Source: Kibdelosporangium philippinense (GTDB lineage: Bacteria > Actinomycetota > Actinomycetes > Mycobacteriales > Pseudonocardiaceae). Taken from it: a stretch of 64,000 nt of DNA. The stretch lies in assembly GCF_021390435.2 (NCBI RefSeq), contig NZ_JAJVCN010000002.1:1116001-1180000 (forward strand), in the 5' to 3' direction. The position numbers and the translations under genes were made by a program. Under the pieces are notes generated by a model. It saw nothing but the letters and a program-made list of their open reading frames with translations, was not told where the DNA came from and made no database searches. Every line of letters begins with the position of its first letter. Position 1 is the stretch's first letter. Below are positions 23,354-30,837 of this stretch, piece after piece.

Positions 23354-25744
23354 TCAATGTGCCGCGGCCATGTGCCTTCTTCCTCTCCTGCCGGGGATGA
23401 CCACTTGGCCATCGGTCACTGCCATGAAGTTCTCCGCGCCGGGGATGAACACGTTCAGCACAGCCAAATTCGCGCTGACGTACCGTTCCCAGACCAAGAC
23501 GTCGCACCCGTGCCTGCTCAGCCGGTGTACCAGCGTGTCGAGGTGTCCCTGTGGGGTTGCGGGATGCGGTGGCGAGGCGAAGGCGACTTCGCGGGCCTCA
23601 GTCATGCGTGTGCTGAAGTCCGCTAGATAGCAGCGATGCAGCGCCGGGTATGGCTCTGTCCACACTGCGCTTTTCGGGATCAGGTCTGGTTTGTGGCGTG
23701 CCGTGGTGTGCAGTTGGATGAGCTCGGTCAGTGCTCGTTCGACGGCGTAGTGTGCTGACAGTGATGCACCGCAGCCTCTGATTGTGGCTGGCTGTCCCGC
23801 TGCGGCGGGGGTGTATGCCCAGTAGGCCGCCACTCCGAGGTCTGTTGTCATGTCCAGCAGCCAGACTGGTTGCTTCAGGCGGGCCTCGGCTTCGATGTGC
23901 AACTGCGCTAGGTCAGTCGGCAGCGTGCGGGTGTCTAGCACTCGCAATGCTTTCGACGGGGTCAGGAACTGCTCGATGAGCAGTAGTGACATCGCGTCGC
24001 GCTCGATCGTTTCGTTGATCGCGTGCACGATTGCTTCGACGACGTCTACTCCTGCGGCCCAGCCGTTGTTTGACGAGTACCTGGCGACGGTCGAGTAGTC
24101 GTATGAGTCTTCATAGTCCGGAATGGACAGAAATAGTGGCACATTCCTTGAGGCGCCGTTGACGAGTGAAACGTAACGGGCGCAACCGACCTCGCCGTCA
24201 CTGAGCAGCGTGAGCGCGGTTGTGCGGCCTGCGTCCTGTACGACGATGTCCTTCGCCGCGCGCATCACGACCTGGTCTTGGGATGGTGATTGCAGGCTGA
24301 TGTGGTGTTCGAGGGCTTCGAAGACCGCGCCGGTTTTGGCGGCTTCTGGTGCGCCTTTGCCGGTTCCCATTCCGTATTGAGTGGGGCGTTCGTCGCGGTA
24401 GAGCCTGCAGTGCCACGCGACTGGATCGTCGTGGGGCACGGGGTGGATTTCGGCGGTCAGGCCAAGTTCGGCGACTGCGGCCCATCCGTGACTGGCTGCT
24501 CGGTCGAGCGTGGTCACTCGTTCACCGGCTTGTCCGGTCCGGAGCAGCGCACGGCCGCGCGGGCCAGGGACGACCACCTGACCGTCGGTGGTGACCATGT
24601 CGAACCGCTCAAGTCCAGGGACGAACACGTTCAGCACAGCCAAGTGCCTGCTTACGTAACGCTCCCACACCAGAACGTCGAAACCTCTGCTCCGCAGGAG
24701 TTCCACCAAGGTGACGAGATGCCCTTGTGGCGTGTCCGGCGCGACGGAGTCGATGAACGGTACGACTGTGGCGGTCACCAGCCGCTCGGTGAAGTCGGCG
24801 AGATGAGCTTGGTGCAGTGCTGGGTACGACTCGGTCCAGACTCGGCGTGGGGCAAGTAGTTCCGGCTCGGTCTTGGCGATCGAGTGGTTCTGGATCAACT
24901 CGGTCAATGCTCGCTCGATCGCGCACCGCCACGAGAGCGAAGCCCCGCTGCCGCGAACCATTGGGGGCTGGCCAGGTTCTTTGACCGGTGTGTACGCCCA
25001 GAAGACCGGCACGCTGAGGTCGGACGGCATTTCGAGCAGCCACACCGGGCTGCTGAGCTGGGTTTGTGCCGACAACCACAGGTCGTGCAGGTCTGCAGAC
25101 AGCGTGGCCGGGTCGACCACGCGCAAGGGGTGCGGGTGCGCCGCCAGGAACTGGTCGATCAGCAACAGGGACATCGCGTCGCGCTCGATCGCCTCGTTCA
25201 AGGCGTGCACGATGGCTTCGGTCGCGGTTGTGCCCGCGGCCCAGCCGTCGTTGCACGAGTAGCGGCTCAGCGCGGTGTAGTCGTAGGTCTCGTTGGGATC
25301 GTTCAGGTAGTTCGGGTTGAACAGGAACAGTGGAACGTCACGTTCGTCGCCGGTGATCAGCGAGCGGTATTGGATGCAGCTGACGGGCTCGTCCGGGCCT
25401 TCGAGCAACAAGGCGAGCGCGGCGTCTTGGGTGTCTCCGACTTCGTGCGCGGTGCGGGCTTGTGGACTGTCCGGGACGGCGGAGAAGACGTGGTGTTCCA
25501 GCGCTTCGTAGAGCGCGCCGACTTCCGCGACGTCTGCCTGGCCTTCGCCGAAGCCGACACCCACCGGGTCGCCGTCGCGGTACAGCGTGCAACGCCAGGC
25601 ACCGGGTTCCTCTGCGGGGACGGGACGCACATGGACGGTCAGGCCGAGTTCAGCGGCTGCGGCGAGACCGTGCTGCCAGGCGTCGGCCAGCGACGCGTCA
25701 CGTTCGCCGAATTGCACGCCGACGGGACTGACAAATGTGGACAT
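23354..25744 (-). CDS. Tandem two-domain YcaO-like protein
   Basis: A 796-residue protein made of two homologous YcaO-type halves (about 1-400 and 410-796). Each half has the acidic ATP/Mg signature in order: EALEHH, then EAIVHALNEAIERDAMSLLL (half 2: EAIVHAINETIERDAMSLLL), then ERALTELIQ. YcaO enzymes use ATP to activate peptide backbone amides, giving azolines, thioamides or macroamidines in RiPP peptides. The C-terminus lacks the Pro-rich PxPxP end of azoline-forming YcaOs, and no TfuA, E1-like, dehydrogenase or transporter gene is adjacent. The ATG at 25744 has GGAG eight bases upstream. A 40-residue peptide gene lies 65 bp upstream in the same direction and is the likely substrate. A fused YcaO pair could act as a built-in dimer. 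Confidence 0.8.
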   Translation of the reverse strand: MSTFVSPVGVQFGERDASLADAWQHGLAAAAELGLTVHVRPVPAEEPGAWRCTLYRDGDPVGVGFGEGQADVAEVGALYEALEHHVFSAVPDSPQARTAHEVGDTQDAALALLLEGPDEPVSCIQYRSLITGDERDVPLFLFNPNYLNDPNETYDYTALSRYSCNDGWAAGTTATEAIVHALNEAIERDAMSLLLIDQFLAAHPHPLRVVDPATLSADLHDLWLSAQTQLSSPVWLLEMPSDLSVPVFWAYTPVKEPGQPPMVRGSGASLSWRCAIERALTELIQNHSIAKTEPELLAPRRVWTESYPALHQAHLADFTERLVTATVVPFIDSVAPDTPQGHLVTLVELLRSRGFDVLVWERYVSRHLAVLNVFVPGLERFDMVTTDGQVVVPGPRGRALLRTGQAGERVTTLDRAASHGWAAVAELGLTAEIHPVPHDDPVAWHCRLYRDERPTQYGMGTGKGAPEAAKTGAVFEALEHHISLQSPSQDQVVMRAAKDIVVQDAGRTTALTLLSDGEVGCARYVSLVNGASRNVPLFLSIPDYEDSYDYSTVARYSSNNGWAAGVDVVEAIVHAINETIERDAMSLLLIEQFLTPSKALRVLDTRTLPTDLAQLHIEAEARLKQPVWLLDMTTDLGVAAYWAYTPAAAGQPATIRGCGASLSAHYAVERALTELIQLHTTARHKPDLIPKSAVWTEPYPALHRCYLADFSTRMTEAREVAFASPPHPATPQGHLDTLVHRLSRHGCDVLVWERYVSANLAVLNVFIPGAENFMAVTDGQVVIPGRRGRRHMAAAH

Positions 25745-25809
25745 GACAACTCCCGATCGAGGCGTGGTCGCCGAGTGCGCGACAGTCACGCTCGGCGGCC
25801 ACGATGGTC

Positions 25810-25932
25810 TCAGTCCTCCTGCGTAACCGGGGTCTTGCCGGTCTTTGCCAGCTCGGCCAGAATTCGACGCTCGGCCTCGCCCAGCTTCAGCTCGGACACA
25901 TCCCAGCCGACCAGATCCTGCGCTCCACCCAT
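25810..25932 (-). CDS. Candidate RiPP precursor peptide for the YcaO protein
   Basis: A 40-codon ORF preceded by AAAGGGAGTGGATGTC. It starts MGGAQDLVGWDVSELKLGEA and ends LAKTGKTPVTQED. Residues 10-30 form a charged amphipathic helix typical of leader peptides; the last about 10 residues would be the core, containing three Thr, Gly and Pro but no Cys or Ser. It is the only coding frame between the promoter region and the YcaO gene and has strong codon bias. The lack of Cys argues against classical thiazole formation. It could instead be a small regulatory protein. Confidence 0.6.
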   Translation of the reverse strand: MGGAQDLVGWDVSELKLGEAERRILAELAKTGKTPVTQED

Positions 25933-26294
25933 GACATCCACTCCCTTTCACATTTCCGTTCGGGACATTTCCCGGCGAATGCGAACACGAGCATTCGTCC
26001 TACGAATAGACTCCTCGCCCAGGGCAAACGTCAAGGTGGTGGCGACTTTTGGTCAGTCGACCCGAATTCATCGATTCATCCGATCCGACGATTTTCAACG
26101 TGCGCGACCGATCTCCAATCTCACGTATCGAGAATTCCATCGACCGTATAATAAATATGACACTCGACCGGACGGCGAGAAATGTCCGTCGATTTGTCCG
26201 ATTGCCTCCGCAATGCACGGCCGGGAAAGACAATCGTGTGTCACAAAAGTGAACGTTCGCTGTCAAATGGCAGCGCGGAGTGACTGGACAATGG
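25933..26294 (-). promoter_or_regulatory. AT-richer intergenic region with promoter and inverted repeats before the precursor gene
   Basis: This 360-bp gap is clearly less GC-rich than its surroundings and contains no convincing gene. On the minus strand TTGACG (26029-26034) and TCTATT (26005-26010) are 18 bases apart. A perfect palindrome ATTCGTCCTACGAAT (25993-26007) overlaps the -10, and GAATGC...GCATTC (25977-25996) adjoins it; both are operator candidates. A TATAAT sequence at 26147-26152 has no matching -35. Confidence 0.5.
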
Positions 26295-27845
26295 TCAGTC
26301 GTAGTGGGCGTAGACCGCCCATTTCCCCTGCCGGTAGCCAAGTAGCAGGGCAGCCTGCGGCGGCTCGGCGCCGATCAGGACCTGGAGCCGGGCTTGACAA
26401 GTCGAGGCGTGGGTCCACCACCGCTCGTTCGCGGTCCACGGCCCAGCCCAGGCCGTCACCGGACGCGGGGCGCCGCCGTTGACACCGACCGTGGCGGGCG
26501 TGGCCGTCAGCATGTCGCGGTCGGTGACGTGCACAGGCTCGCCAGACTCGGCAAAGACGGTCACCGGGACCGGGTCGGGGAACACGACCGCGGGTGATGG
26601 CGCCGGAAGCTGCCCTGGCCAAGGCATGTCGGGGTCGGCCGCCGGGGTGAGTTCCTCGCCCCACGGCACCAGCCGCACACGCTCGCCGGGATCGCGCCCG
26701 CCGCCGAGGACCGGCGTGCACACGGCTTCTGGGCCCAGTAAGCCTTGCACGCGGACCATCGCCCGGCCGGCCTTCTCGGCGGCTTCGGCGTGCCCTTCGC
26801 CTCGCCATAGATCCAGTTGTAGTGCTTTGCCTTCGACTACCTCCTCTGGTTCAAGCCACAGTGTTCGAATACCGGCGGTCGGCCCGCCGACACGTAACCA
26901 GCCATCCAACTGCCAACGCACGCGGTCGGCGATCCCGTTGGGTGTCAACGGTTCCGCGCACCGCCACACCCGCCCGAGCTCCTCGTCCCGCTCGCTGCGC
27001 GCGTAGATTCCCAAGCGGGTACAGGCAAGCCCGTGCGCGGCCAAGCCCGCGTGTAATCGCTCGGCGAGGGATTTGGCCACGAAGGCAGCCGCGTCCACCC
27101 GCTCGACCGGTGGGTCGAGTTCGGTGCTGATCGAGAGATCCGGCGGTGGTCTTCGTCTGGACGGTGGCCGTTCGTCCAGCCCTCGGGCCAATCGGTGCGC
27201 CCGGACCGCGCCCGCGTCGAACCGGGTGGCCACGTCGCGTTCGGTGACGTCGGCGAACGCACCGAGGGTCCGCAATCCCAGGCGCCGCAACAGATCGATC
27301 AGCTCTGTGCGGTCCGGACCACCTGGTTGCTGCAGCTCGTTCACCGCCAGTGGCGCCAGGAACTGCGCGCTCTGCCCCTCCTGGACCACTAATCCCCGGT
27401 GCGCGGCCAGGGTGGCGGCGAACAGGCCGTCGGCCACACCGACCTGACACTCCACCCCGGCCCGGTCGGCGACCTGATCGATCAGCCGCTCGGCCGCCGC
27501 CTCCTCACCACCGAAGTAGCCAGCCGGCCCCCGCGCGGGCACAGCGACCAACCCCGGCCGGACGATCTCGACGCCGACAGCCAGCTCCTCCACCGCCGCC
27601 GCGACCGCCTCGAAGAGCCGCGCGTCCCGAACCGGGTCGTCCTCGAACACGACCAGTTCAGGGCACCGGCCCTGCGCCTCTCTGCGGCGCATGCCCCGCC
27701 GGATGCCCTCCGCCCTCGCCACGGCCGAGCTGGCGACCACGCGGTTGGCCGCCACCACTGCCATGGGAATCGTCAAGGACAGCCCGGCACCCGACGCGGC
27801 CGCCACCACCGGCCAGTCCGGGCACCAGAGCACTAGCATGCGCAT
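26295..27845 (-). CDS. imuB: ImuB, inactive Y-family polymerase-like mutasome hub
   Basis: A 516-residue protein of the mycobacterial mutagenesis cassette, which in M. tuberculosis links DnaE2 and the beta clamp. It opens MRMLVLWCPDWPVVAA, where active Y-family polymerases have an essential acidic residue (F-x-D). The palm, the thumb HhH (LLRRLGLRTLGAFADV) and little finger (LSISTELDPPVERVDAAAFV) follow. The tail ends with the WWTHASTCQARLQVL-type ImuB-C block. The start is ATG 27845, because a -10 ends six bases before it and a LexA box overlaps that -10. No ribosome binding site is present, fitting a leaderless mRNA. Confidence 0.92.
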   Translation of the reverse strand: MRMLVLWCPDWPVVAAASGAGLSLTIPMAVVAANRVVASSAVARAEGIRRGMRRREAQGRCPELVVFEDDPVRDARLFEAVAAAVEELAVGVEIVRPGLVAVPARGPAGYFGGEEAAAERLIDQVADRAGVECQVGVADGLFAATLAAHRGLVVQEGQSAQFLAPLAVNELQQPGGPDRTELIDLLRRLGLRTLGAFADVTERDVATRFDAGAVRAHRLARGLDERPPSRRRPPPDLSISTELDPPVERVDAAAFVAKSLAERLHAGLAAHGLACTRLGIYARSERDEELGRVWRCAEPLTPNGIADRVRWQLDGWLRVGGPTAGIRTLWLEPEEVVEGKALQLDLWRGEGHAEAAEKAGRAMVRVQGLLGPEAVCTPVLGGGRDPGERVRLVPWGEELTPAADPDMPWPGQLPAPSPAVVFPDPVPVTVFAESGEPVHVTDRDMLTATPATVGVNGGAPRPVTAWAGPWTANERWWTHASTCQARLQVLIGAEPPQAALLLGYRQGKWAVYAHYD

Positions 27846-27848
27846 GAT

Positions 27849-27880
27849 TCGAACATAGGTTCGGATTATCTGTACGTCAA
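27849..27880 (-). promoter_or_regulatory. imuB promoter with LexA box
   Basis: On the minus strand TTGACG (27875-27880) and TATGTT (27852-27857) are 17 bases apart. The LexA-type box CCGAACCTATGTTCGA (27849-27864, one mismatch to the palindrome) covers the -10. The predicted transcription start coincides with the imuB ATG. Confidence 0.75.
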
Positions 27881-28277
27881 TCACTCGATCAGGTAGGTGT
27901 TTCCTGATCGGCCGCTCAACCGTCATGATCGGCCACATCGGACCGGACGGCCACGGTACGACGAGAAACCTGATACTCAGCAAACCCAATGACAGCACGG
28001 AAAGCAACAGTCCATACCCGACCGCGAGCCTGGCAGACTGACGCCGGGCCATCGCCCAGAATCTGCCGCCGGGACAACCAAGTCAGGTTGGTCAAGTCCC
28101 TTTCGGTCCTCACCAGAACCACGTCGGCGAGTCCAGTGTGGAGCTGAGGACCTCGCCAAAACCCAGGCGCCCCAGGTGTCACACGGATACGCGTCAGGAC
28201 GTCCGATGGCACACCACCTAGCGCTGACACCGTGATTGCGGCTGTGGGTTTTGCGTCACCTCGAACAGCGAGGTTGT
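27881..28277. other. Non-coding gap between imuB and a small membrane-protein gene
   Basis: About 400 bp in which open frames exist on both strands but read as Arg/Val-rich shadows without a start signal or recognisable family. I see no RNA gene, repeat or terminator I can support. Confidence 0.4.
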
Positions 28278-28475
28278 TTATTTCTTGGTGCGGTACGGAA
28301 GGACGAACATGTACAGGCCGCTGCACAGGAGCAAGAAGAGTGGGAGCAACGGAAGATAGACGACCCAGCTGGTCTCCGCGCCGACTCCGACGACGACTGT
28401 GGTGATGATGACGGTTGCCACGAAGAACATCGAGAACCACCGGTGGCCTTGTCGGATTTGCTTGCTCCAGCTCAT
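28278..28475 (-). CDS. Small two-helix membrane protein
   Basis: A 65-residue product (MSWSKQIRQGHRWFSMFFVA...) with two hydrophobic helices and a basic C-terminus (PYRTKK). AAGGAGG lies seven bases before the ATG, which is a near-perfect ribosome binding site and makes the gene credible despite its size. No family recognised. It lies between imuA and imuB but has its own large upstream non-coding region. Confidence 0.65.
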   Translation of the reverse strand: MSWSKQIRQGHRWFSMFFVATVIITTVVVGVGAETSWVVYLPLLPLFLLLCSGLYMFVLPYRTKK

Positions 28476-28642
28476 CGGAACCTCCTTGGTGCAGGGCCTT
28501 TTTGTTGCTGTCACGCTAGTTCCGGCTGGGAGGTGATGCTTCTTGATTCCTGACCGGTCTGCCCCGGCTCGTGGGCGGCAGGCCAAGCGTGGCTGTCGTT
28601 CTTGGATTCCGATGGGAGATGCCGCATGGGCGCTGGTTGGGA

Positions 28643-28923
28643 TGGCGGCATTTGTTCGGTTGCGACGCCGACATGGGCTCCGACCGGGGCTGGCATCGTT
28701 GCGCTCGGTCGCGATGGCGGGCGTGGGCATGACTCGGGGGGAGCGTTGTTGCTCGGCTGCAATGCGGGCTTGGGCTCCGGTTGAGGATGGCGTCGCATGT
28801 TCGGTGGCGATGCTGGGCGTGGAGCCTTGGTGATGGCGACGATCTATTCAGGTGCGATGCACGGGGACACGGGCGATGGTTGCGGATGGCGTCGTTGTGT
28901 TCAGGTTCGAGGGCCACGCGGGA
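28643..28923. repeat. Degenerate tandem repeat, period about 45-52 bp
   Basis: About six imperfect units share a consensus near GGCGTCGTTTGTTCGGT-GCGATG-CGGGC-TGGGC, starting near 28643, 28690, 28742, 28789, 28834 and 28886. The spacing is not a multiple of three and no frame is conserved, so this is not a coding repeat. It is followed by CTGAAGTACTGAGG-like short repeats (28943-28980). Confidence 0.55.
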
Positions 28924-29056
28924 TGTCAGTGGCTCAGCATGTACTGAAGTGCTGAGGTACGGAGATGCTGAAGTACTGAGGCGTGGGGCTCGGCCTGGCG
29001 GGCACGGTCATCGTTGGTTCATGGTGGACAAAGTGCACCAGTGCCGCTGGTGCATG

Positions 29057-29176
29057 GCGGGCTACGGCAAGCCGTCACCGGCACGGTTCATCCGCAGCGG
29101 GCTACGGCAAGCCGACATTGACACGCTTCATCCACGGCGAGCTACAGGCAAACCGACATCGGTGCCGTTCATCCAT
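29057..29176. repeat. Three tandem 40-bp repeats
   Basis: Units 29057-29096, 29097-29136 and 29137-29176 each begin GCGGGCTACGGCAAGCCG (third copy GCGAGCTACAGGCAAACCG) and end with TTCATCC. The period is exactly 40 bp, so the reading frame is not kept. They lie just downstream of the imuA stop. Confidence 0.75.
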
Positions 29177-29187
29177 GACCATGTGGC

Positions 29188-29955
29188 TTAAGCCTTGCTG
29201 GTTCGCCGGGCCACGCCGTCTACTGCGGCCAATTCGATGGGGCGGGATGCCTTCTCTTCTTGGTGGGGCCACATGGTTTCGGTCAGGCTGGGGATCGGTT
29301 GTTCGGAAAGGCCTTCTGGGCCAACGTAAACCGTTGTCGTGATCGGTCGGACCGCCGAGCCTCGGCCACGGGCGGACACGGTCATCTCCCGCGCATACAA
29401 ATGGCCGTAGCCGTCTTGCAGGCCTGTCCACTGTGACTGGACGTGTGCCAGTTCCAGGTCGGCGCCTGGCCAGGGGCCAAAGGGGATCAGGACTGCTCCT
29501 CTATGCCGGGCGCGCGCTGACAGGCGGCGGGCGTGGGACTCTTGCAGTCTTCCGGCCGCCGCTATGACGACGATGTCCACTCCGTCCAACAGTGCGCCTG
29601 CCACGGCTGGCAGGTCGGGCCCGGGGCGGGGAACCAGCGCCAAGCGGGACACGGCGACACCAAGCTCCGCCGCGGCCACGACCCCCAATCGAGGCATGCC
29701 GATCACCCCCGCCCACGACCCGCCGGCCGTGGCTTCGGCGAGCAGCGCGAGCAGCACAGTGACGGACCCGCGTACCGCCACTGTGCTGCCACGCCGCAAG
29801 CCACCCCACGGGAAGAGCCCGGCCAGTGCTCGGGGCACCGGCAGCACTCGTTCCCGATCGACCGATGTCAGGGTCAGGCCGCTGGCCACCCCCACCCCGT
29901 TGGGCATGGCCACGGACTTCAGCGACGCCGCTCTCGTCACTGCCGACCCTGACAC
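29188..29955 (-). CDS. imuA: ImuA-like RecA-fold protein of the mutagenesis cassette
   Basis: A 255-residue protein with a degenerate RecA-like core: ALAGLFPWGGLRRGSTVAVRG in place of the Walker A loop, then VVIAAAGRLQESHARRLSARARHRGAVLI and a beta-rich C-terminal part. The gene precedes imuB in the same direction, as in imuA-imuB-dnaE2 mutasomes, although about 1.3 kb of repeats and one small gene separate them. The GTG start at 29955 has GGAGG seven bases upstream. An ATG at 30012 lies inside the LexA box and is less likely. The canonical P-loop Lys-Ser/Thr is not evident, so ATP hydrolysis is doubtful. Confidence 0.82.
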   Translation of the reverse strand: MSGSAVTRAASLKSVAMPNGVGVASGLTLTSVDRERVLPVPRALAGLFPWGGLRRGSTVAVRGSVTVLLALLAEATAGGSWAGVIGMPRLGVVAAAELGVAVSRLALVPRPGPDLPAVAGALLDGVDIVVIAAAGRLQESHARRLSARARHRGAVLIPFGPWPGADLELAHVQSQWTGLQDGYGHLYAREMTVSARGRGSAVRPITTTVYVGPEGLSEQPIPSLTETMWPHQEEKASRPIELAAVDGVARRTSKA

Positions 29956-30004
29956 CGGAACACCTCCCGCACACCGAACGACCGCCGTGGGGAGCCGGCG
30001 CGTC

Positions 30005-30020
30005 TCGAACATTTGTTCGA
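30005..30020 (-). promoter_or_regulatory. LexA-type SOS box upstream of imuA
   Basis: TCGAACATTTGTTCGA is a perfect match to TCGAAC-N4-GTTCGA. It lies 50 bp upstream of the chosen imuA start. Induction by DNA damage through LexA cleavage is expected from the known behaviour of such boxes. Confidence 0.85.
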
Positions 30021-30067
30021 GCGCTGAGGTTAGCTTATCGGGGTTTCGCCGCGGACCGCAAGGCGGG

Positions 30068-30760
30068 TCACTCTGATGGGTTGTGGGTTGAATATGCGCC
30101 CACTAGCTGGCTTTCCGCGTCGTTCAGATATGTCGCCAACATGCTTGCCGCACCCGCTCCATCGCCCTGCTGGACACGGGCGGCGATCTCGCCGTTGCGC
30201 ACCAGGTACGGCTCGTGGAACCAGCGCGGGTCCTCCATCACGTAGAACACCAGCCGCAGCTCGGCGAGGATGCCGCGCATGATCTCGTCGACCCGCGGGC
30301 TGCCCGCGAACGACGCGATCACCTGGTGGAACCGGATGTTCGCGGTGCCGAGCGCACGCCAATCGGACTGCTCGGCCGCCGCCGAACCATCGGACACGGC
30401 GGCAAGGAGTGCATCCAACCCGGCAGGCGGTTCTGTCATGTCACGGACCGCGGCACACTCGATGAACTTGCGCACGCGGTAAATGTCGATCACGTCGTCG
30501 GTAGTCAGCACTCGGACGAACACGCCACGGTTGAGCTCATGAGTCAGCAGGCGCTCGTGCGTCAGCAGCCGGAAGGCCTCACGCAAAGTGTTGCGGGAGA
30601 CGGCAAGCGCGCTGGCGATCGCGTCTTCGGCCAGCCGCGTGCCTGGTGTGAAGAAGCCTTCGCTGATCCGCGTCCGCAGCACGTCAGCGACTCGTTCGGC
30701 GGTGCTGGTCCGGCTGAGCAGTGCTCGATCGGCGATCAGTCCGGACGTTTCGAGCGACAT
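30068..30760 (-). CDS. GntR-family (FadR/FCD type) regulator
   Basis: A 230-residue regulator. The N-terminal winged HTH lies at about 18-85 (AERVADVLRTRISEGFFTPG ... SRNTLREAFRLLTHERLLT). The C-terminal all-helical FCD ligand-binding domain contains the metal-binding His (FHQVIASFAGSPRV). It is divergent from an MFS/DUF1445 operon, and a near-perfect 21-bp palindrome in the shared 77-bp gap is the likely operator. The ligand is presumably the transported compound or a breakdown product. Confidence 0.88.
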   Translation of the reverse strand: MSLETSGLIADRALLSRTSTAERVADVLRTRISEGFFTPGTRLAEDAIASALAVSRNTLREAFRLLTHERLLTHELNRGVFVRVLTTDDVIDIYRVRKFIECAAVRDMTEPPAGLDALLAAVSDGSAAAEQSDWRALGTANIRFHQVIASFAGSPRVDEIMRGILAELRLVFYVMEDPRWFHEPYLVRNGEIAARVQQGDGAGAASMLATYLNDAESQLVGAYSTHNPSE

Positions 30761-30779
30761 TCGCCCATCTTACCTCTTG

Positions 30780-30800
30780 AAGGATTGTTGAACGATCCTT
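30780..30800. promoter_or_regulatory. Palindromic operator for the GntR regulator
   Basis: AAGGATTGTT and AACGATCCTT flank a central G, forming a 21-bp palindrome with one mismatch. It sits between the divergent regulator and MFS genes, so it could control both. Confidence 0.65.
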
Positions 30801-30837
30801 ACAGTCAACACACTCACTGAATCCTCGGGAGGTGCCG

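Noticed and set aside
27846..28052. N-terminal extension of imuB
   Set aside because: The promoter, LexA box and homologue start all indicate the ATG at 27845.
28516..28917. Small His/Arg/Pro-rich protein
   Set aside because: It is read through degenerate tandem DNA repeats whose period breaks the frame.
29057..29176. CRISPR array (40-bp repeats)
   Set aside because: Contiguous repeats with internal divergence and no spacers.
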